DNA of 64,000 nt, from contig CABYCY010000001.1 in assembly GCA_902517615.1 (NCBI GenBank), positions 1 through 64,000 of the forward strand, written 5' to 3'. The DNA comes from an uncultured Pelagibacteraceae bacterium (GTDB lineage Bacteria; Pseudomonadota; Alphaproteobacteria; Pelagibacterales; Pelagibacteraceae). Of this stretch, positions 1-9,230 are shown piece by piece (position 1 is the stretch's first letter; each line of letters opens with the position of its first letter). The notes under the pieces were generated by a model. That model was not told the origin of the DNA, made no database searches, and saw nothing but the letters and a program-made list of their open reading frames with translations. The translations under genes and the position numbers were made by a program.

Positions 1-588
1 TCTATAATCCTCTTCTATATTCAGTTTTTCTTGATAACATTTCTTCTTCATTACTTTTATAAATGGCAAAAACTGATCTCTTTGTAAGCCATCTTTATAA
101 AGATCATTTATCTTTATATTTGAAGAAAATATAACCTTTATATTTTGATCAAAAATTTTTTTAAAAAGATTTCCCAGGATCATAGCGTCAACAATATTAG
201 TAACTTGAAATTCATCAAAATAAATTAATTGATATTTTTTTTTTAATTTCTGAACAAATTGATTAATAACATTTTCTTTTTTATTTTCTTTATTTTGGAA
301 AACGAAATCATGAAAACTAATCATAAATTCATTAAAATGTAATCTTTGCTTAGTATTATCAAAATTATCAAAGAAAAAATTTAAAATCATAGTTTTACCT
401 ACCCCCACCTCACCTTGTAAATAAAATCCAGGTTTAGCATCCTTTTTAGAAAAAATTTTTTTCAATAAAGATTTGTTAAAATTTGTGCTGTAAAAAATAT
501 TCAATTTTTTAATTAAATTTATCTGGTTAGGATTTATCTCAAGATTATTTTTTTTACAGTAATTTCTAAAGGTGTTGATTAAATTCAT
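1..588 (-). CDS. zapE: ZapE/AFG1-family ATPase, C-terminus cut by window edge
   Basis: P-loop ATPase of the AFG1/ZapE family, which in E. coli acts at the division ring under stress and in mitochondria helps degrade membrane proteins. I translated 196 residues from the ATG at 588; the frame stays open to base 1, so the C-terminal part lies outside the window. Visible motifs are Walker A GEVGVGKT (residues 59-66), Walker B with the family signature FDEFQVTNIVDAMIL (about 124-138), SSN (sensor region) and the GLQRDQFLPFI block. The start codon overlaps the stop of the upstream cupin-like gene in an ATGA, so it is translated as the last visible gene of the minus-strand operon. Confidence 0.9.
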   Translation of the reverse strand, partial: MNLINTFRNYCKKNNLEINPNQINLIKKLNIFYSTNFNKSLLKKIFSKKDAKPGFYLQGEVGVGKTMILNFFFDNFDNTKQRLHFNEFMISFHDFVFQNKENKKENVINQFVQKLKKKYQLIYFDEFQVTNIVDAMILGNLFKKIFDQNIKVIFSSNIKINDLYKDGLQRDQFLPFIKVMKKKCYQEKLNIEEDYR

Positions 589-1013
589 TTTTTTGTTTTA
601 AAATCTATACCATACTCTGACCTTGGACCTTTTCGTAAGCCAAAAGGACCAGAAATAAACAAAGTTAAAGGTTTGGTTCCTGGTTTTAGATCTATGCGGT
701 GTAGGTTATTTGCGGATCTAAAACCAATATAACCTGGTGATCTCCAAAACTTTCCTGATTTTAAAGTTTCCCAGTAACCACCTCTTAAAATAATAGTGAT
801 ATACGGAAATGTATGATTATGCACACCATCACCATGGTCATCAGCTAACATTTCATGAATTAAAATGTTAAATGGAAACCATCTTGGACGATGTCTCATC
901 AAAATATAGTACCTATTCAACCACGGTTTAGCATCATAGAACTTGGGGTGAGATGGACCTCTATCTAATACTACTTTTTTTCTTCCGATCTTTTCTAAAA
1001 ATTTTAAGATCAT
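585..1013 (-). CDS. small cupin-like hypothetical protein
   Basis: 142-residue protein of unknown function. The central part, with HxxH-like HNHTFPYITIILRGGYWE followed by RSPGYIGFRSANNLHRI, has the rhythm of a single cupin barrel: a His-rich first motif, a glycine-rich turn and a second His near the end. No signal peptide or membrane segment is seen. It lies 2 bases after the bamB-like gene and overlaps zapE by 4 bases, so it is co-expressed with both. A cupin fold is my inference; ligand and reaction are unknown. Confidence 0.75.
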   Translation of the reverse strand: MILKFLEKIGRKKVVLDRGPSHPKFYDAKPWLNRYYILMRHRPRWFPFNILIHEMLADDHGDGVHNHTFPYITIILRGGYWETLKSGKFWRSPGYIGFRSANNLHRIDLKPGTKPLTLFISGPFGLRKGPRSEYGIDFKTKK

Positions 1014-1015
1014 AT

Positions 1016-2314
1016 TTAGTCATACTTTACGATCGAACCATTTCTTACTACAAATAAATTGTTATTAAATATAAATGGTTCAGAAACCAAATCACTAGAT
1101 ACTTTTTCTACTTTTAGTATGTTTCCAAGATCAAGTCCCACAATAATCATTTTACCGTCTGAATTTGTTAAATATAAATTTTTCTTACCAATCGCAAATC
1201 CAATTGGATTAATATATTTTCTTTTTTTATTTTTATAATTAATAAAAAGATCATTTACTCTTATTATATTACCTTCCTTTTTATCAACTACATATAAATA
1301 ACCCTCATTAGAAATAGTAAAAATTAAGTTTCCAATTATTATAGGTGTAATATTAGAATTAATTTTGTTAATCCAATTAATTGTACCAGTTTTTACATCA
1401 ATTGAATAAAACTCATTTTTATTATTTGATAAAAATAGAGAATCACCGTCAGATACAAGTTTAGAAACTTTGAAATTATAAGTCTCATTGATAATGTTGC
1501 TGCTTTGAGTTGGTAATTGCCAAGTTATTAAACCAGTTTTTACATCTACAGCAGTAATATCTCCTATAGAATTTGTAAAAACAATATTTTCATTTTCAAG
1601 TATTAAAGAATATTTGCTATTGGGAATTGTAAATGAGTCTTCTGTTTGCAAATTCCAGCATTCAGAACCATCTGAAATTTTATAACATCTAAGTATATTT
1701 TTATAATCAACTACAAATATTTTATTTTTATATTTTTTAATATCTGAATTAAATGAATATGTGTTATTTTTTATCCAATTTAGTTCTCCTGAGCTAAGAT
1801 TTACAGAATAATATTTTGCTATACTGTCTGTTACTAAAAGCCTTTGACTATCTAACAGAAAGTTTAATTTGGGATTTAATTTTCTTTCTGCTTTTGTATA
1901 ATGATTTTTTTTCCATAAAATTTTGTTATTATTGTTATATCTAATAATTGAACCTTTTTTATCAAAAAATATTATTCCATCTTCTAAGAAAACTGGTTTG
2001 AAATTTAATTGATTTATTTCATCTAGTTTTGAGAATTTAAAGTTTGTAATTTTATTTAACTCACCATTATAATTTTGAGGACCCAAATTATTCTGATTAT
2101 CAAATATTTTATTATTAGATTTAATATTTGATAAATCTAATTTTAAATTTTTGTTTAATTCTGAAATTACATTCTTTTCTTCTGCAAAAACTTTTTTAAT
2201 ATTTTTATCTGTTCCAAGATTATTTTCGTTACTCTTCCAAATTCTGGAGTTTTCATTAAAAGAACAGTTATTTAAGAAAACTAATGCAATTAAAATAATA
2301 ATTAATTTATTCAC
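1016..2314 (-). CDS. bamB: BamB-like outer-membrane lipoprotein (PQQ-type beta-propeller)
   Basis: 432 residues. It begins with a lipoprotein signal ending in the lipobox LNNC (Cys17), so it should be acylated and held in the envelope. The rest is a series of beta-propeller blades with repeated patterns of the form 'I.AVDVKTGLITWQLP', 'YSIDVKTGTINWINK' and 'LYVVDKKEGNIIRV', typical of PQQ-like repeats. In the BamB family this protein scaffolds the Bam complex that inserts outer-membrane beta-barrels. It overlaps the upstream TPR gene by 8 bases; this TPR-bamB order is common in proteobacteria, though the usual der (engA) neighbour is replaced here by cupin-like and zapE genes. Confidence 0.8.
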   Translation of the reverse strand: MNKLIIILIALVFLNNCSFNENSRIWKSNENNLGTDKNIKKVFAEEKNVISELNKNLKLDLSNIKSNNKIFDNQNNLGPQNYNGELNKITNFKFSKLDEINQLNFKPVFLEDGIIFFDKKGSIIRYNNNNKILWKKNHYTKAERKLNPKLNFLLDSQRLLVTDSIAKYYSVNLSSGELNWIKNNTYSFNSDIKKYKNKIFVVDYKNILRCYKISDGSECWNLQTEDSFTIPNSKYSLILENENIVFTNSIGDITAVDVKTGLITWQLPTQSSNIINETYNFKVSKLVSDGDSLFLSNNKNEFYSIDVKTGTINWINKINSNITPIIIGNLIFTISNEGYLYVVDKKEGNIIRVNDLFINYKNKKRKYINPIGFAIGKKNLYLTNSDGKMIIVGLDLGNILKVEKVSSDLVSEPFIFNNNLFVVRNGSIVKYD

Positions 2315-2951
2315 TCAGGTCTCTATTCAATCTTTTCTCTGCTTGTAGCCTTATATCTATGTTTGCATTTTCTAAAGTTACTATTTGATTGAAAAACTCT
2401 TTAGCTTTTTGTTTTTGATTTTTTGAATAAAAATATTCTGCCATTAAATATAAAGCATGAGATTTCCAAACACTTTTTGAATTAATTAATGGATTTAATA
2501 TATTTAAAAGTTCACTTTCTTGAACACTATCCGAATTATATAAAGCCTTTTTATAAACTACTAAATTTTTAATTTCATTATCTAAAGCAGTTTTTTCAAT
2601 TAAAATATTAAATAAAGAATTAATTGTTTCTTTTTCTGTAACAAGATTATTATCAATAATAAAATAAAGTGATAATGGTGAATAAGTAGGATCCTTCTTA
2701 TTAACAATTTCCATTAAACTGTTTGCTGTTTTGTCTTTTACACTTTCTGAATGCTCTAAAGTTATTGAGTTAAAAGCTTCTGAAATTTCTTTTTTTTTAT
2801 TTATTTTATACTTGTCAAAACTATAAACACTAATTACGACAATAACTAAAATTACTACGACAGAAATTAATTTATTCTTATTATTTATGAAAAAATTCTT
2901 AATTTTTTCGTTTCTGGTATTGGCATTTATAATTGATAAATCTTCGTCCAT
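2307..2951 (-). CDS. TPR-like single-pass membrane protein (YfgM-like)
   Basis: 214 residues with a charged cytoplasmic N-terminus, one membrane segment (about residues 28-45, valine/isoleucine rich) and a helical periplasmic region with TPR-like pairs, for example ALYLMAEYFYSKNQKQKAKEFFNQI near the C-terminus. This architecture and the position directly before the bamB-like gene match the YfgM/tetratricopeptide family, which in E. coli associates with the SecYEG translocon and periplasmic chaperones. The gene starts 2 bases after acnA and overlaps the bamB-like gene by 8 bases. The fold is supported by sequence pattern; the role is by family and context. Confidence 0.75.
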   Translation of the reverse strand: MDEDLSIINANTRNEKIKNFFINNKNKLISVVVILVIVVISVYSFDKYKINKKKEISEAFNSITLEHSESVKDKTANSLMEIVNKKDPTYSPLSLYFIIDNNLVTEKETINSLFNILIEKTALDNEIKNLVVYKKALYNSDSVQESELLNILNPLINSKSVWKSHALYLMAEYFYSKNQKQKAKEFFNQIVTLENANIDIRLQAEKRLNRDLSE

Positions 2952-2953
2952 AA

Positions 2954-5623
2954 CTAAATCATATTTCTTAATACGTACTGCAGAATACCTCCATTTTTAT
3001 AATATTCTAATTCATTATTAGTATCAATTCTGCACAATGTTTTAACTCTTTTTATATCTCCAGATGCATATTTTATTTCTAAGATGACTTCATCGGATGG
3101 ATTTATGCCTTTTTCTATATCAATTACACTTATTAGCTCAGAACCAATTAAATTTAAATTTTTCCTGTTTGTTTCATTTATAAACTGCAAGGGTAAGATG
3201 CCCATACCAATTAAATTTGATCTATGAATCCTTTCAAAACTTTCAGCAATAACTGATTTAACTCCTAATAATTTGGTTCCCTTTGCTGCCCAATCTCTAG
3301 AGGAACCAGTCCCATATTCTTTACCACCTATAACAACTAAGTCTGTACCTCTTTTTTTATACTCAACAACAGCATCATAAACTGGAAGAATTTTTTCTTC
3401 AGGATATAATTTTGTAAATCCACCTTCTGTTCCTGGCGCCATTTCGTTTCTAATTCTAATATTTGCAAAAGTTCCTCTCATCATAACTTCATGATTTCCT
3501 CTTCTTGAACCATATGAATTATAGTCTTTAGGTAAGATTTGATTTTCCATAAAATATTCACCTGTTGGACTATCTTTTTGTATACTTCCAGCTGGCGATA
3601 TATGATCGGTTGTAACCATGTCTCCCAAAATTAATAATGGTCTTGCATCTTTAATTTCTTTAAACCCCTCAGGTTCATCAGATAATGAGTCGAAGAAAGG
3701 AGGTTTTTTTACGTAAGTTGATCCCTCATCCCAATTATAAATACTACTTTTTTCAGTTTTAATTTTCTGCCATTGACTAGGGCCTTCTGAAACATTTGAG
3801 TATCTTTGAATAAACATTTCTGCATTAAGAGATTTTTTTAAAGTTTCTTCAATTTCTTTATTTGATGGCCAAATATCTTTTAAAAATATGTCATTACCAT
3901 TTTTGTCTTTTCCTAATGCATCTTTATAAAGATCAAATTCCATATGTCCTGCAATAGCATAAGCAACAACTAGTGGTGGTGAAGCAAGATAGTTTCCTTT
4001 TATATGAGGGGAGATTCTTCCTTCAAAATTTCTATTACCTGATAACACTGAAACAGCATAAATATTTTCTTTTTGTATAGCTTCAACAATATTTTCTGGT
4101 AATGGACCAGAATTTCCTATGCATGTTGTGCAACCATAACCTACTAAGTTAAAACCCAGTTTATCTAAATAAACATTTAATCCAGCTTTTTCTAAATAAT
4201 CTGTGACGACTTGAGATCCTGGTGCCAATGAAGTTTTTACCCAAGGTTTAACCTGTAGCCCAATGTCAACAGCTTTTTTTGCCAATAATCCTGCTCCAAT
4301 TAAAACATTTGGGTTTGAAGTATTTGTACATGAAGTTATTGCTGCAATTAATATAGACCCATCATTTATTCCATAATCAGTATTAGACACTTTTGAAAAT
4401 GATTTTTCTTTTTTTTCAGTTGATTCCTTTAATACTTTTTTAAATAAACTTGGAGCTTCAGTTAAAAGAACTTTATCTTGTGGTCTCTTAGGACCTGAAA
4501 TAGTAGGTACTACAGTAGCCATATCTAAAGAAACAATATCCGTAAATTGTATATCATGACTTGCCCACAAACCCTGCTCCTTGGCATACTTTTCCACAAT
4601 ATCTACTGTATGCTGGTCTCTTCCAGAAAATCTCAAATATTTTAATGTCTCATCATCTATAGGAAAAAAACCACAAGTAGCACCATATTCAGGTGCCATA
4701 TTTGCAATTGTAGCTCTATCTGCAAGAGTTAAATTTTTTAAACCTTCACCATAAAACTCGACAAATTTGCCAACAACACCTTTATCTCTTAACATTTTAA
4801 CTACCGTTAAAACTAAGTCTGTTGCAGTAGTTCCTTCAGGCATTTTATTTTTCATTTCAAACCCAATAACCTCAGGTATTAACATTGATATTGGCTGACC
4901 TAACATACCTGCCTCAGCCTCAATTCCACCAACACCCCAGCCTAAAACCGACAAACCATTAACCATTGTTGTATGACTATCTGTTCCAACCAAAGTATCT
5001 GGGAAAAGATATTTATCTCCTTTAAATTCTTCTGACCAAACAACTTTTGATAAATATTCTAAATTAACTTGATGACAAATTCCTGTTCCTGGTGGAACTA
5101 TTCTAAAATTATTAAATGCCTGTTGCCCCCATTTTAAAAAAGAATATCTTTCTCCATTTCTTTCAAATTCTATATCAACATTTTTTTCAAAAGAATCTGC
5201 TTTAGCAGACTGATCTACCTGTACCGAGTGATCAATTACAAGATCTACGGCAGATAAAGGATTTATAGTATTTGGATCTTTATTTTTGTCTTTTACAGCT
5301 TCACGCATTGCTGCTAAGTCAGCTACAGCAGGAATACCTGTATAATCTTGTAGTAGAACTCTTGCTGGACGATAAGCAATTTCAGTTTTAGATTTTTTTG
5401 TTTTAAGCCAATTCTTAATAGCTTCTATTTGTGATTTAGTAACACTCAAGTCATCTTCGTATCTTAATAAATTTTCTAGCAAAACTTTAAGGGATTTAGG
5501 AAGTTTGCTTATACCCTCTAATCCATTTTTTTCTGCTTCAGGTAAAGAATAATATTTAAAATCTTTACTATCTATTGAAATTTTTTTAAGTGAGTTGTAA
5601 GAATTTTTATTACCTGGTTTCAT
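2954..5623 (-). CDS. acnA: aconitate hydratase A
   Basis: TCA-cycle enzyme interconverting citrate and isocitrate with a [4Fe-4S] cluster. At 889 residues it has the usual length of the AcnA/IRP1 type. Cluster cysteines are seen in ITSCTNTSNP and GYGCTTCIGNSGP, and the swivel-domain motifs GSRRGNHEVMMRG and GGKEYGTGSSRDWAAKG are intact. N-terminal signature DYTGIPAVADLAAMR and DSHTTMVNGL are also present. It sits 1 base from the LysE-like gene and 2 bases from the TPR gene, so a central metabolic gene is embedded in an operon with envelope genes. Confidence 0.97.
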   Translation of the reverse strand: MKPGNKNSYNSLKKISIDSKDFKYYSLPEAEKNGLEGISKLPKSLKVLLENLLRYEDDLSVTKSQIEAIKNWLKTKKSKTEIAYRPARVLLQDYTGIPAVADLAAMREAVKDKNKDPNTINPLSAVDLVIDHSVQVDQSAKADSFEKNVDIEFERNGERYSFLKWGQQAFNNFRIVPPGTGICHQVNLEYLSKVVWSEEFKGDKYLFPDTLVGTDSHTTMVNGLSVLGWGVGGIEAEAGMLGQPISMLIPEVIGFEMKNKMPEGTTATDLVLTVVKMLRDKGVVGKFVEFYGEGLKNLTLADRATIANMAPEYGATCGFFPIDDETLKYLRFSGRDQHTVDIVEKYAKEQGLWASHDIQFTDIVSLDMATVVPTISGPKRPQDKVLLTEAPSLFKKVLKESTEKKEKSFSKVSNTDYGINDGSILIAAITSCTNTSNPNVLIGAGLLAKKAVDIGLQVKPWVKTSLAPGSQVVTDYLEKAGLNVYLDKLGFNLVGYGCTTCIGNSGPLPENIVEAIQKENIYAVSVLSGNRNFEGRISPHIKGNYLASPPLVVAYAIAGHMEFDLYKDALGKDKNGNDIFLKDIWPSNKEIEETLKKSLNAEMFIQRYSNVSEGPSQWQKIKTEKSSIYNWDEGSTYVKKPPFFDSLSDEPEGFKEIKDARPLLILGDMVTTDHISPAGSIQKDSPTGEYFMENQILPKDYNSYGSRRGNHEVMMRGTFANIRIRNEMAPGTEGGFTKLYPEEKILPVYDAVVEYKKRGTDLVVIGGKEYGTGSSRDWAAKGTKLLGVKSVIAESFERIHRSNLIGMGILPLQFINETNRKNLNLIGSELISVIDIEKGINPSDEVILEIKYASGDIKRVKTLCRIDTNNELEYYKNGGILQYVLRNMI

Positions 5624-5624
5624 G

Positions 5625-6218
5625 TTATAAATAAAAAGTTATTATGCTTAATAAAAGAAGCAGTGACATAACATAATTAAAATAATTAATAAATTTCTGA
5701 TTTGTCGCAAATTTCCTAAAGAATTTACCTAAAAATGTCCATAATGTAATACTAGTTACCGAAACTAACAGGGCTAATATAACAATTTGAGTCGTATAGC
5801 TTACAAAATTTTCTCCTACTTTAATGTATGTTGATACAATTATAATTGATGCAATTACAGCTTTTGGATTTAAAAATTGAAAAACAAATGTCTCTATAAA
5901 TTTTACTGGATTTTTATTTTTATTTTCTTGGTTTTGAGAACTAGAGAAGGAAATTTTATATGCTAAGTAAATTAAAAATAATGTTCCAAGATACTTTAAT
6001 ATTTCTTGAATTAATGGGTAAAGTTTAAAAACATTTATTAAACCTAAAGCTACACATAATAATAAAAATGGGAAACCTAAAGTAACTCCAATTATATGTG
6101 GAAGGGTTTTTATAATACCAAAATTAAATCCAGAATAAAATGCTACAAAATTATTTGGCCCTGGAGAATAAGCGGCTACAATTCCAAATAATATTATAGA
6201 TAGAATTTCTGGATGCAT
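5625..6218 (-). CDS. LysE/RhtB-family amino-acid exporter
   Basis: 197-residue hydrophobic protein with about six membrane segments and the family's N-terminal motif YSPGPNN (residues 17-23). LysE/RhtB proteins export amino acids such as lysine, homoserine, threonine or leucine across the inner membrane; the substrate cannot be told from sequence. It is tightly spaced between the csaA-like gene (2 bases) and acnA (1 base). Confidence 0.88.
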   Translation of the reverse strand: MHPEILSIILFGIVAAYSPGPNNFVAFYSGFNFGIIKTLPHIIGVTLGFPFLLLCVALGLINVFKLYPLIQEILKYLGTLFLIYLAYKISFSSSQNQENKNKNPVKFIETFVFQFLNPKAVIASIIIVSTYIKVGENFVSYTTQIVILALLVSVTSITLWTFLGKFFRKFATNQKFINYFNYVMSLLLLLSIITFYL

Positions 6219-6220
6219 TT

Positions 6221-6562
6221 TTATGCTATAGGCAAACCATTCTCAGATTTTTGAGATGGATGAACCAAAATTACTTTACCTTGCTTGTCTATTGAGCCAA
6301 GAATAAGTGCTTGAGAAACTACGCCAGCTATATTTTTTTCTGGAAAATTACAAACACCTATTACTTGTTTTCCTTTAAGATTTTCCTCATTATAATAATG
6401 AGTAATTTGGGCAGAAGATTGCTTAATTCCAATTTCTTTTCCAAAATCTACCTCAACAACTAAAGAAGGTTTTCTAGCTTTCTCATTTTTTTTTACTGAA
6501 ATAACTGTTCCGACTCTAATATCAACTTTATCAAATATATCATACGTAATTTGTTCTTTCAT
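6221..6562 (-). CDS. csaA: CsaA-like tRNA-binding-domain protein
   Basis: 113-residue single-domain protein of the EMAPII/Trbp111 OB-fold family. VDIRVGTVISVKKNEKARKP at the N-terminus and KGKQVIGVCNFPEKNIAGVVSQALILG are the two hallmark blocks of CsaA, a stand-alone tRNA-binding-like protein proposed to be an export chaperone. It is the first gene of the minus-strand operon reaching to zapE. Only 18 bases separate its start from the divergent argE-like gene, so promoters must overlap the coding starts or each other. Confidence 0.88.
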   Translation of the reverse strand: MKEQITYDIFDKVDIRVGTVISVKKNEKARKPSLVVEVDFGKEIGIKQSSAQITHYYNEENLKGKQVIGVCNFPEKNIAGVVSQALILGSIDKQGKVILVHPSQKSENGLPIA

Positions 6563-6580
6563 ATATTTAATATATAATAG

Positions 6581-7780
6581 ATGAAAAATATGAGTACAGA
6601 AAATAATTCAGATCTTTTATTTAATAATTCTGTTAAAATTTTAACAGACTTAATTAGTTTTAAAACCATATCTGGAGAGGATAATACCGCTTTAATTGAT
6701 TACTGTGATGATATCTTAAAAAAATTAGGTGCTACTTCTTTTAGAACTTATGATGACGAAAAAAAAAGAGTAAATCTATTCGCAACTCTTAAAGCTAAAA
6801 ATTCAAATAATAAAAAACCAATAATTTTATCAGGTCATACTGATGTTGTTCCAGTTTCAAAAGGTTGGAGCTCAGACCCTTTTACTGCAACAATTAGAGA
6901 GGATAAATTATATGGAAGAGGTTCATGCGATATGAAGGGTTTTATTGCATGTGCTTTGGCATATGCTCCTATTTTTTCAAAATCTAATTTAGATCGAGAT
7001 ATTCATTTTTCATTTACATTTGATGAAGAAACAGCATGTATAGGAGCCCCTATATTAATTGAAGAGTTAAAAAGAAGAAATATCAAAGATGGTATTTGTA
7101 TTGTTGGCGAACCTACCAACATGAAGATTATTGATGCACACAAAGGATGTTATGAATACACAACACATTTTAGAGGTCTAGCAGGACATAGTTCAGCGCC
7201 TCACAAAGGTGTAAGCGCTGTTGAGTATGCATCAAAATATGTAAATAAATTAATTGAATTAAGAGAAAAACTTAAAGAGAGAGAACCAAAAGATTCTATT
7301 TTTGATCCACCTCATTCTACGCTATCAATTGGTGGAGTATTTGGCGGCATAGCCCACAATGTGATAGCAGACAAATGTCATGTAAATTGGGAAACAAGAC
7401 CTGTTGTAAAAGAAGATGGTGTATTTTTAAATCAGGAAATAGATAAATATGCAAATGAAGTTTTGCTTCCAGATATGAAAAAAGTATTTCCAAATGCTTC
7501 AATTGAAAAAAATATTATAGGTGAAATAATTGGATTTGATAGAGAGAACAAATCAGATGCATGTGAATTAATTTCAAGCTTAACAGGAGACAATTCAAGA
7601 CAGGTTGTTTCCTTTGGAACAGAAGCAGGTTTATTTCAAGAAATAGGTATTAGCACAGTTGTGTGTGGTCCTGGTTCAATTGAACAAGCTCATAAAATTG
7701 ATGAATATATAGTATTAGATGAATTAAAAAAATGCTTAAAACTTCTTGGGGGTATTAAAGAAAAATCTGCTTTAAATTAA
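6581..7780 (+). CDS. argE: acetylornithine deacetylase-like M20 peptidase
   Basis: 399-residue zinc amidohydrolase of the M20 family. Metal-binding and catalytic motifs are visible: SGHTDVVPV, GRGSCDMKG, FDEETACIGA and GEPTNM, with a dimerisation-domain GLAGHSSAP block. Closest by pattern is ArgE, which removes acetate from N-acetylornithine in arginine synthesis; related members hydrolyse other N-acyl amino acids. Two in-frame starts exist, 6581 and 6590; a TATAAT at 6573-6578 would place the transcript start near the second, so 6590 may be the true start. It converges with the aldehyde dehydrogenase gene, overlapping by 4 bases. Confidence 0.88.
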   Translation: MKNMSTENNSDLLFNNSVKILTDLISFKTISGEDNTALIDYCDDILKKLGATSFRTYDDEKKRVNLFATLKAKNSNNKKPIILSGHTDVVPVSKGWSSDPFTATIREDKLYGRGSCDMKGFIACALAYAPIFSKSNLDRDIHFSFTFDEETACIGAPILIEELKRRNIKDGICIVGEPTNMKIIDAHKGCYEYTTHFRGLAGHSSAPHKGVSAVEYASKYVNKLIELREKLKEREPKDSIFDPPHSTLSIGGVFGGIAHNVIADKCHVNWETRPVVKEDGVFLNQEIDKYANEVLLPDMKKVFPNASIEKNIIGEIIGFDRENKSDACELISSLTGDNSRQVVSFGTEAGLFQEIGISTVVCGPGSIEQAHKIDEYIVLDELKKCLKLLGGIKEKSALN

Positions 7781-9210
7781 CTCCAACCACCTACTGCTTT
7801 TACTTCCAAAAATTCTTCAAGACCATGTTCACCTGCTTCACGTCCTATTCCTGAATGTTTAAAACCACCAAATGGTGCATCAACGGCAATGCCCGCTCCA
7901 TTTACATCAACCATTCCAGATCTTAATTTTCTTGCAACTCTTTGTACCTTTTCAGAATCTTGGGTTTGAATATAATTTGTTAACCCATAAGCAGTATCAT
8001 TAGCAATTTTTATTGCATCTTCCTCTGTTTTAAACGGGATAACAGATAAAACAGGTCCAAAAATTTCTGTCCTTGCAACTTCCATATTATTATTAACATC
8101 TGCAAATACTGTCGGTTTAACAAAGTAACCTTTGTCTAGCCCATCTGGTTTTCCAATTCCTCCAGCAACTAATTTTGCACCCTCATCAATACCTTTTTGT
8201 ATTAAAGTTTGTATTTTATTATATTGAGTCTCTGAAATAACTGGGCCGATATGTTCCCCTTCTTTTTTAGGGTCGCCAACTTCAAAGCTTTCAGTATATT
8301 TTTTTAATCTCTCAATAGCTTCATTATACATTGATTGTTCTACTAACATTCTAGTTGGAGCGTTACAGGATTGACCTGAATTTCTAAAACATCTCAAAGC
8401 ACCTCTTTCAATTGCTTCTGGATCAGCATCTTTAAAAATTATATTCGCTCCTTTACCACCTAATTCTAGACTTACTCTTTTAAAATCTTTAGCGGCATTT
8501 TGCGAAATTAAAGCTCCAGCTCTTGTTGACCCTGTAAAAGAAATCATATTAATATCTGGATGACTTGTTAGAGCATCTCCTGTTGTTGCTCCATCACCAT
8601 TAACTAAATTAAATACTCCTTTTGGAAATTTTACTTCATCAATAATTTCAGCAAGTATCATTGAAGATAACGGTGCTAACTCTGATGGTTTTAAAACCAT
8701 CGTACACCCTGATGCAATTGCGGGCATTACTTTTAAACAAACTTGATTCATTGGCCAATTCCATGGTGTAATTAATGCACAAACACCTTTTGGCTCATAA
8801 ATTAGTCTTTGGTTAGGAGCGTGTTCACCTAGTGGTTTTTCAAATTCAAAATTTTTTAAATATCTTATAAAAGATTTAATATGGCTTGCCCCAGTACCTG
8901 CCTGTAATTTTGATGCAAAATCTTTAGGAGCACCCATTTCAAGAGTTATTGCTTCTGCAATATCTACCCATCTTTTCTTATAATTTTCGTATAATTTTTC
9001 TAATAATCCAATTCTCTCTTCTTTAGATGAGAAAGCCCAAGACTCATAAGCGTCTTTAGCTGCATTAACAGCCATATCAACATCTGTTTTGTTTCCTAAG
9101 GTTATTACTGCACAATTTTCCTCAGTAGCAGGGTCAATTATTTTAATTTCTTCAGAGCTATTTGGTTTAATCCAGGCTCCATTAATATAAAAATTTTTTT
9201 TATCTAACAT
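7777..9210 (-). CDS. NAD(P)-dependent aldehyde dehydrogenase (copy 1)
   Basis: 477 residues, full-length aldehyde dehydrogenase superfamily member oxidising an aldehyde to the acid. Conserved blocks include ITPWNWPMNQ, FTGSTRAG, the general base Glu in LELGGKG, the nucleophile Cys in NSGQSCNAP and EIFGPVLSV. The neighbouring upstream gene (20 bases away, same strand) encodes an agmatinase-family ureohydrolase, which suggests oxidation of an aminoaldehyde or guanidinoaldehyde; this is inference from context. A close paralog lies at 39918-41351. Confidence 0.93.
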   Translation of the reverse strand: MLDKKNFYINGAWIKPNSSEEIKIIDPATEENCAVITLGNKTDVDMAVNAAKDAYESWAFSSKEERIGLLEKLYENYKKRWVDIAEAITLEMGAPKDFASKLQAGTGASHIKSFIRYLKNFEFEKPLGEHAPNQRLIYEPKGVCALITPWNWPMNQVCLKVMPAIASGCTMVLKPSELAPLSSMILAEIIDEVKFPKGVFNLVNGDGATTGDALTSHPDINMISFTGSTRAGALISQNAAKDFKRVSLELGGKGANIIFKDADPEAIERGALRCFRNSGQSCNAPTRMLVEQSMYNEAIERLKKYTESFEVGDPKKEGEHIGPVISETQYNKIQTLIQKGIDEGAKLVAGGIGKPDGLDKGYFVKPTVFADVNNNMEVARTEIFGPVLSVIPFKTEEDAIKIANDTAYGLTNYIQTQDSEKVQRVARKLRSGMVDVNGAGIAVDAPFGGFKHSGIGREAGEHGLEEFLEVKAVGGWS

Positions 9211-9230
9211 TTCTTATAACTATCCTTTCT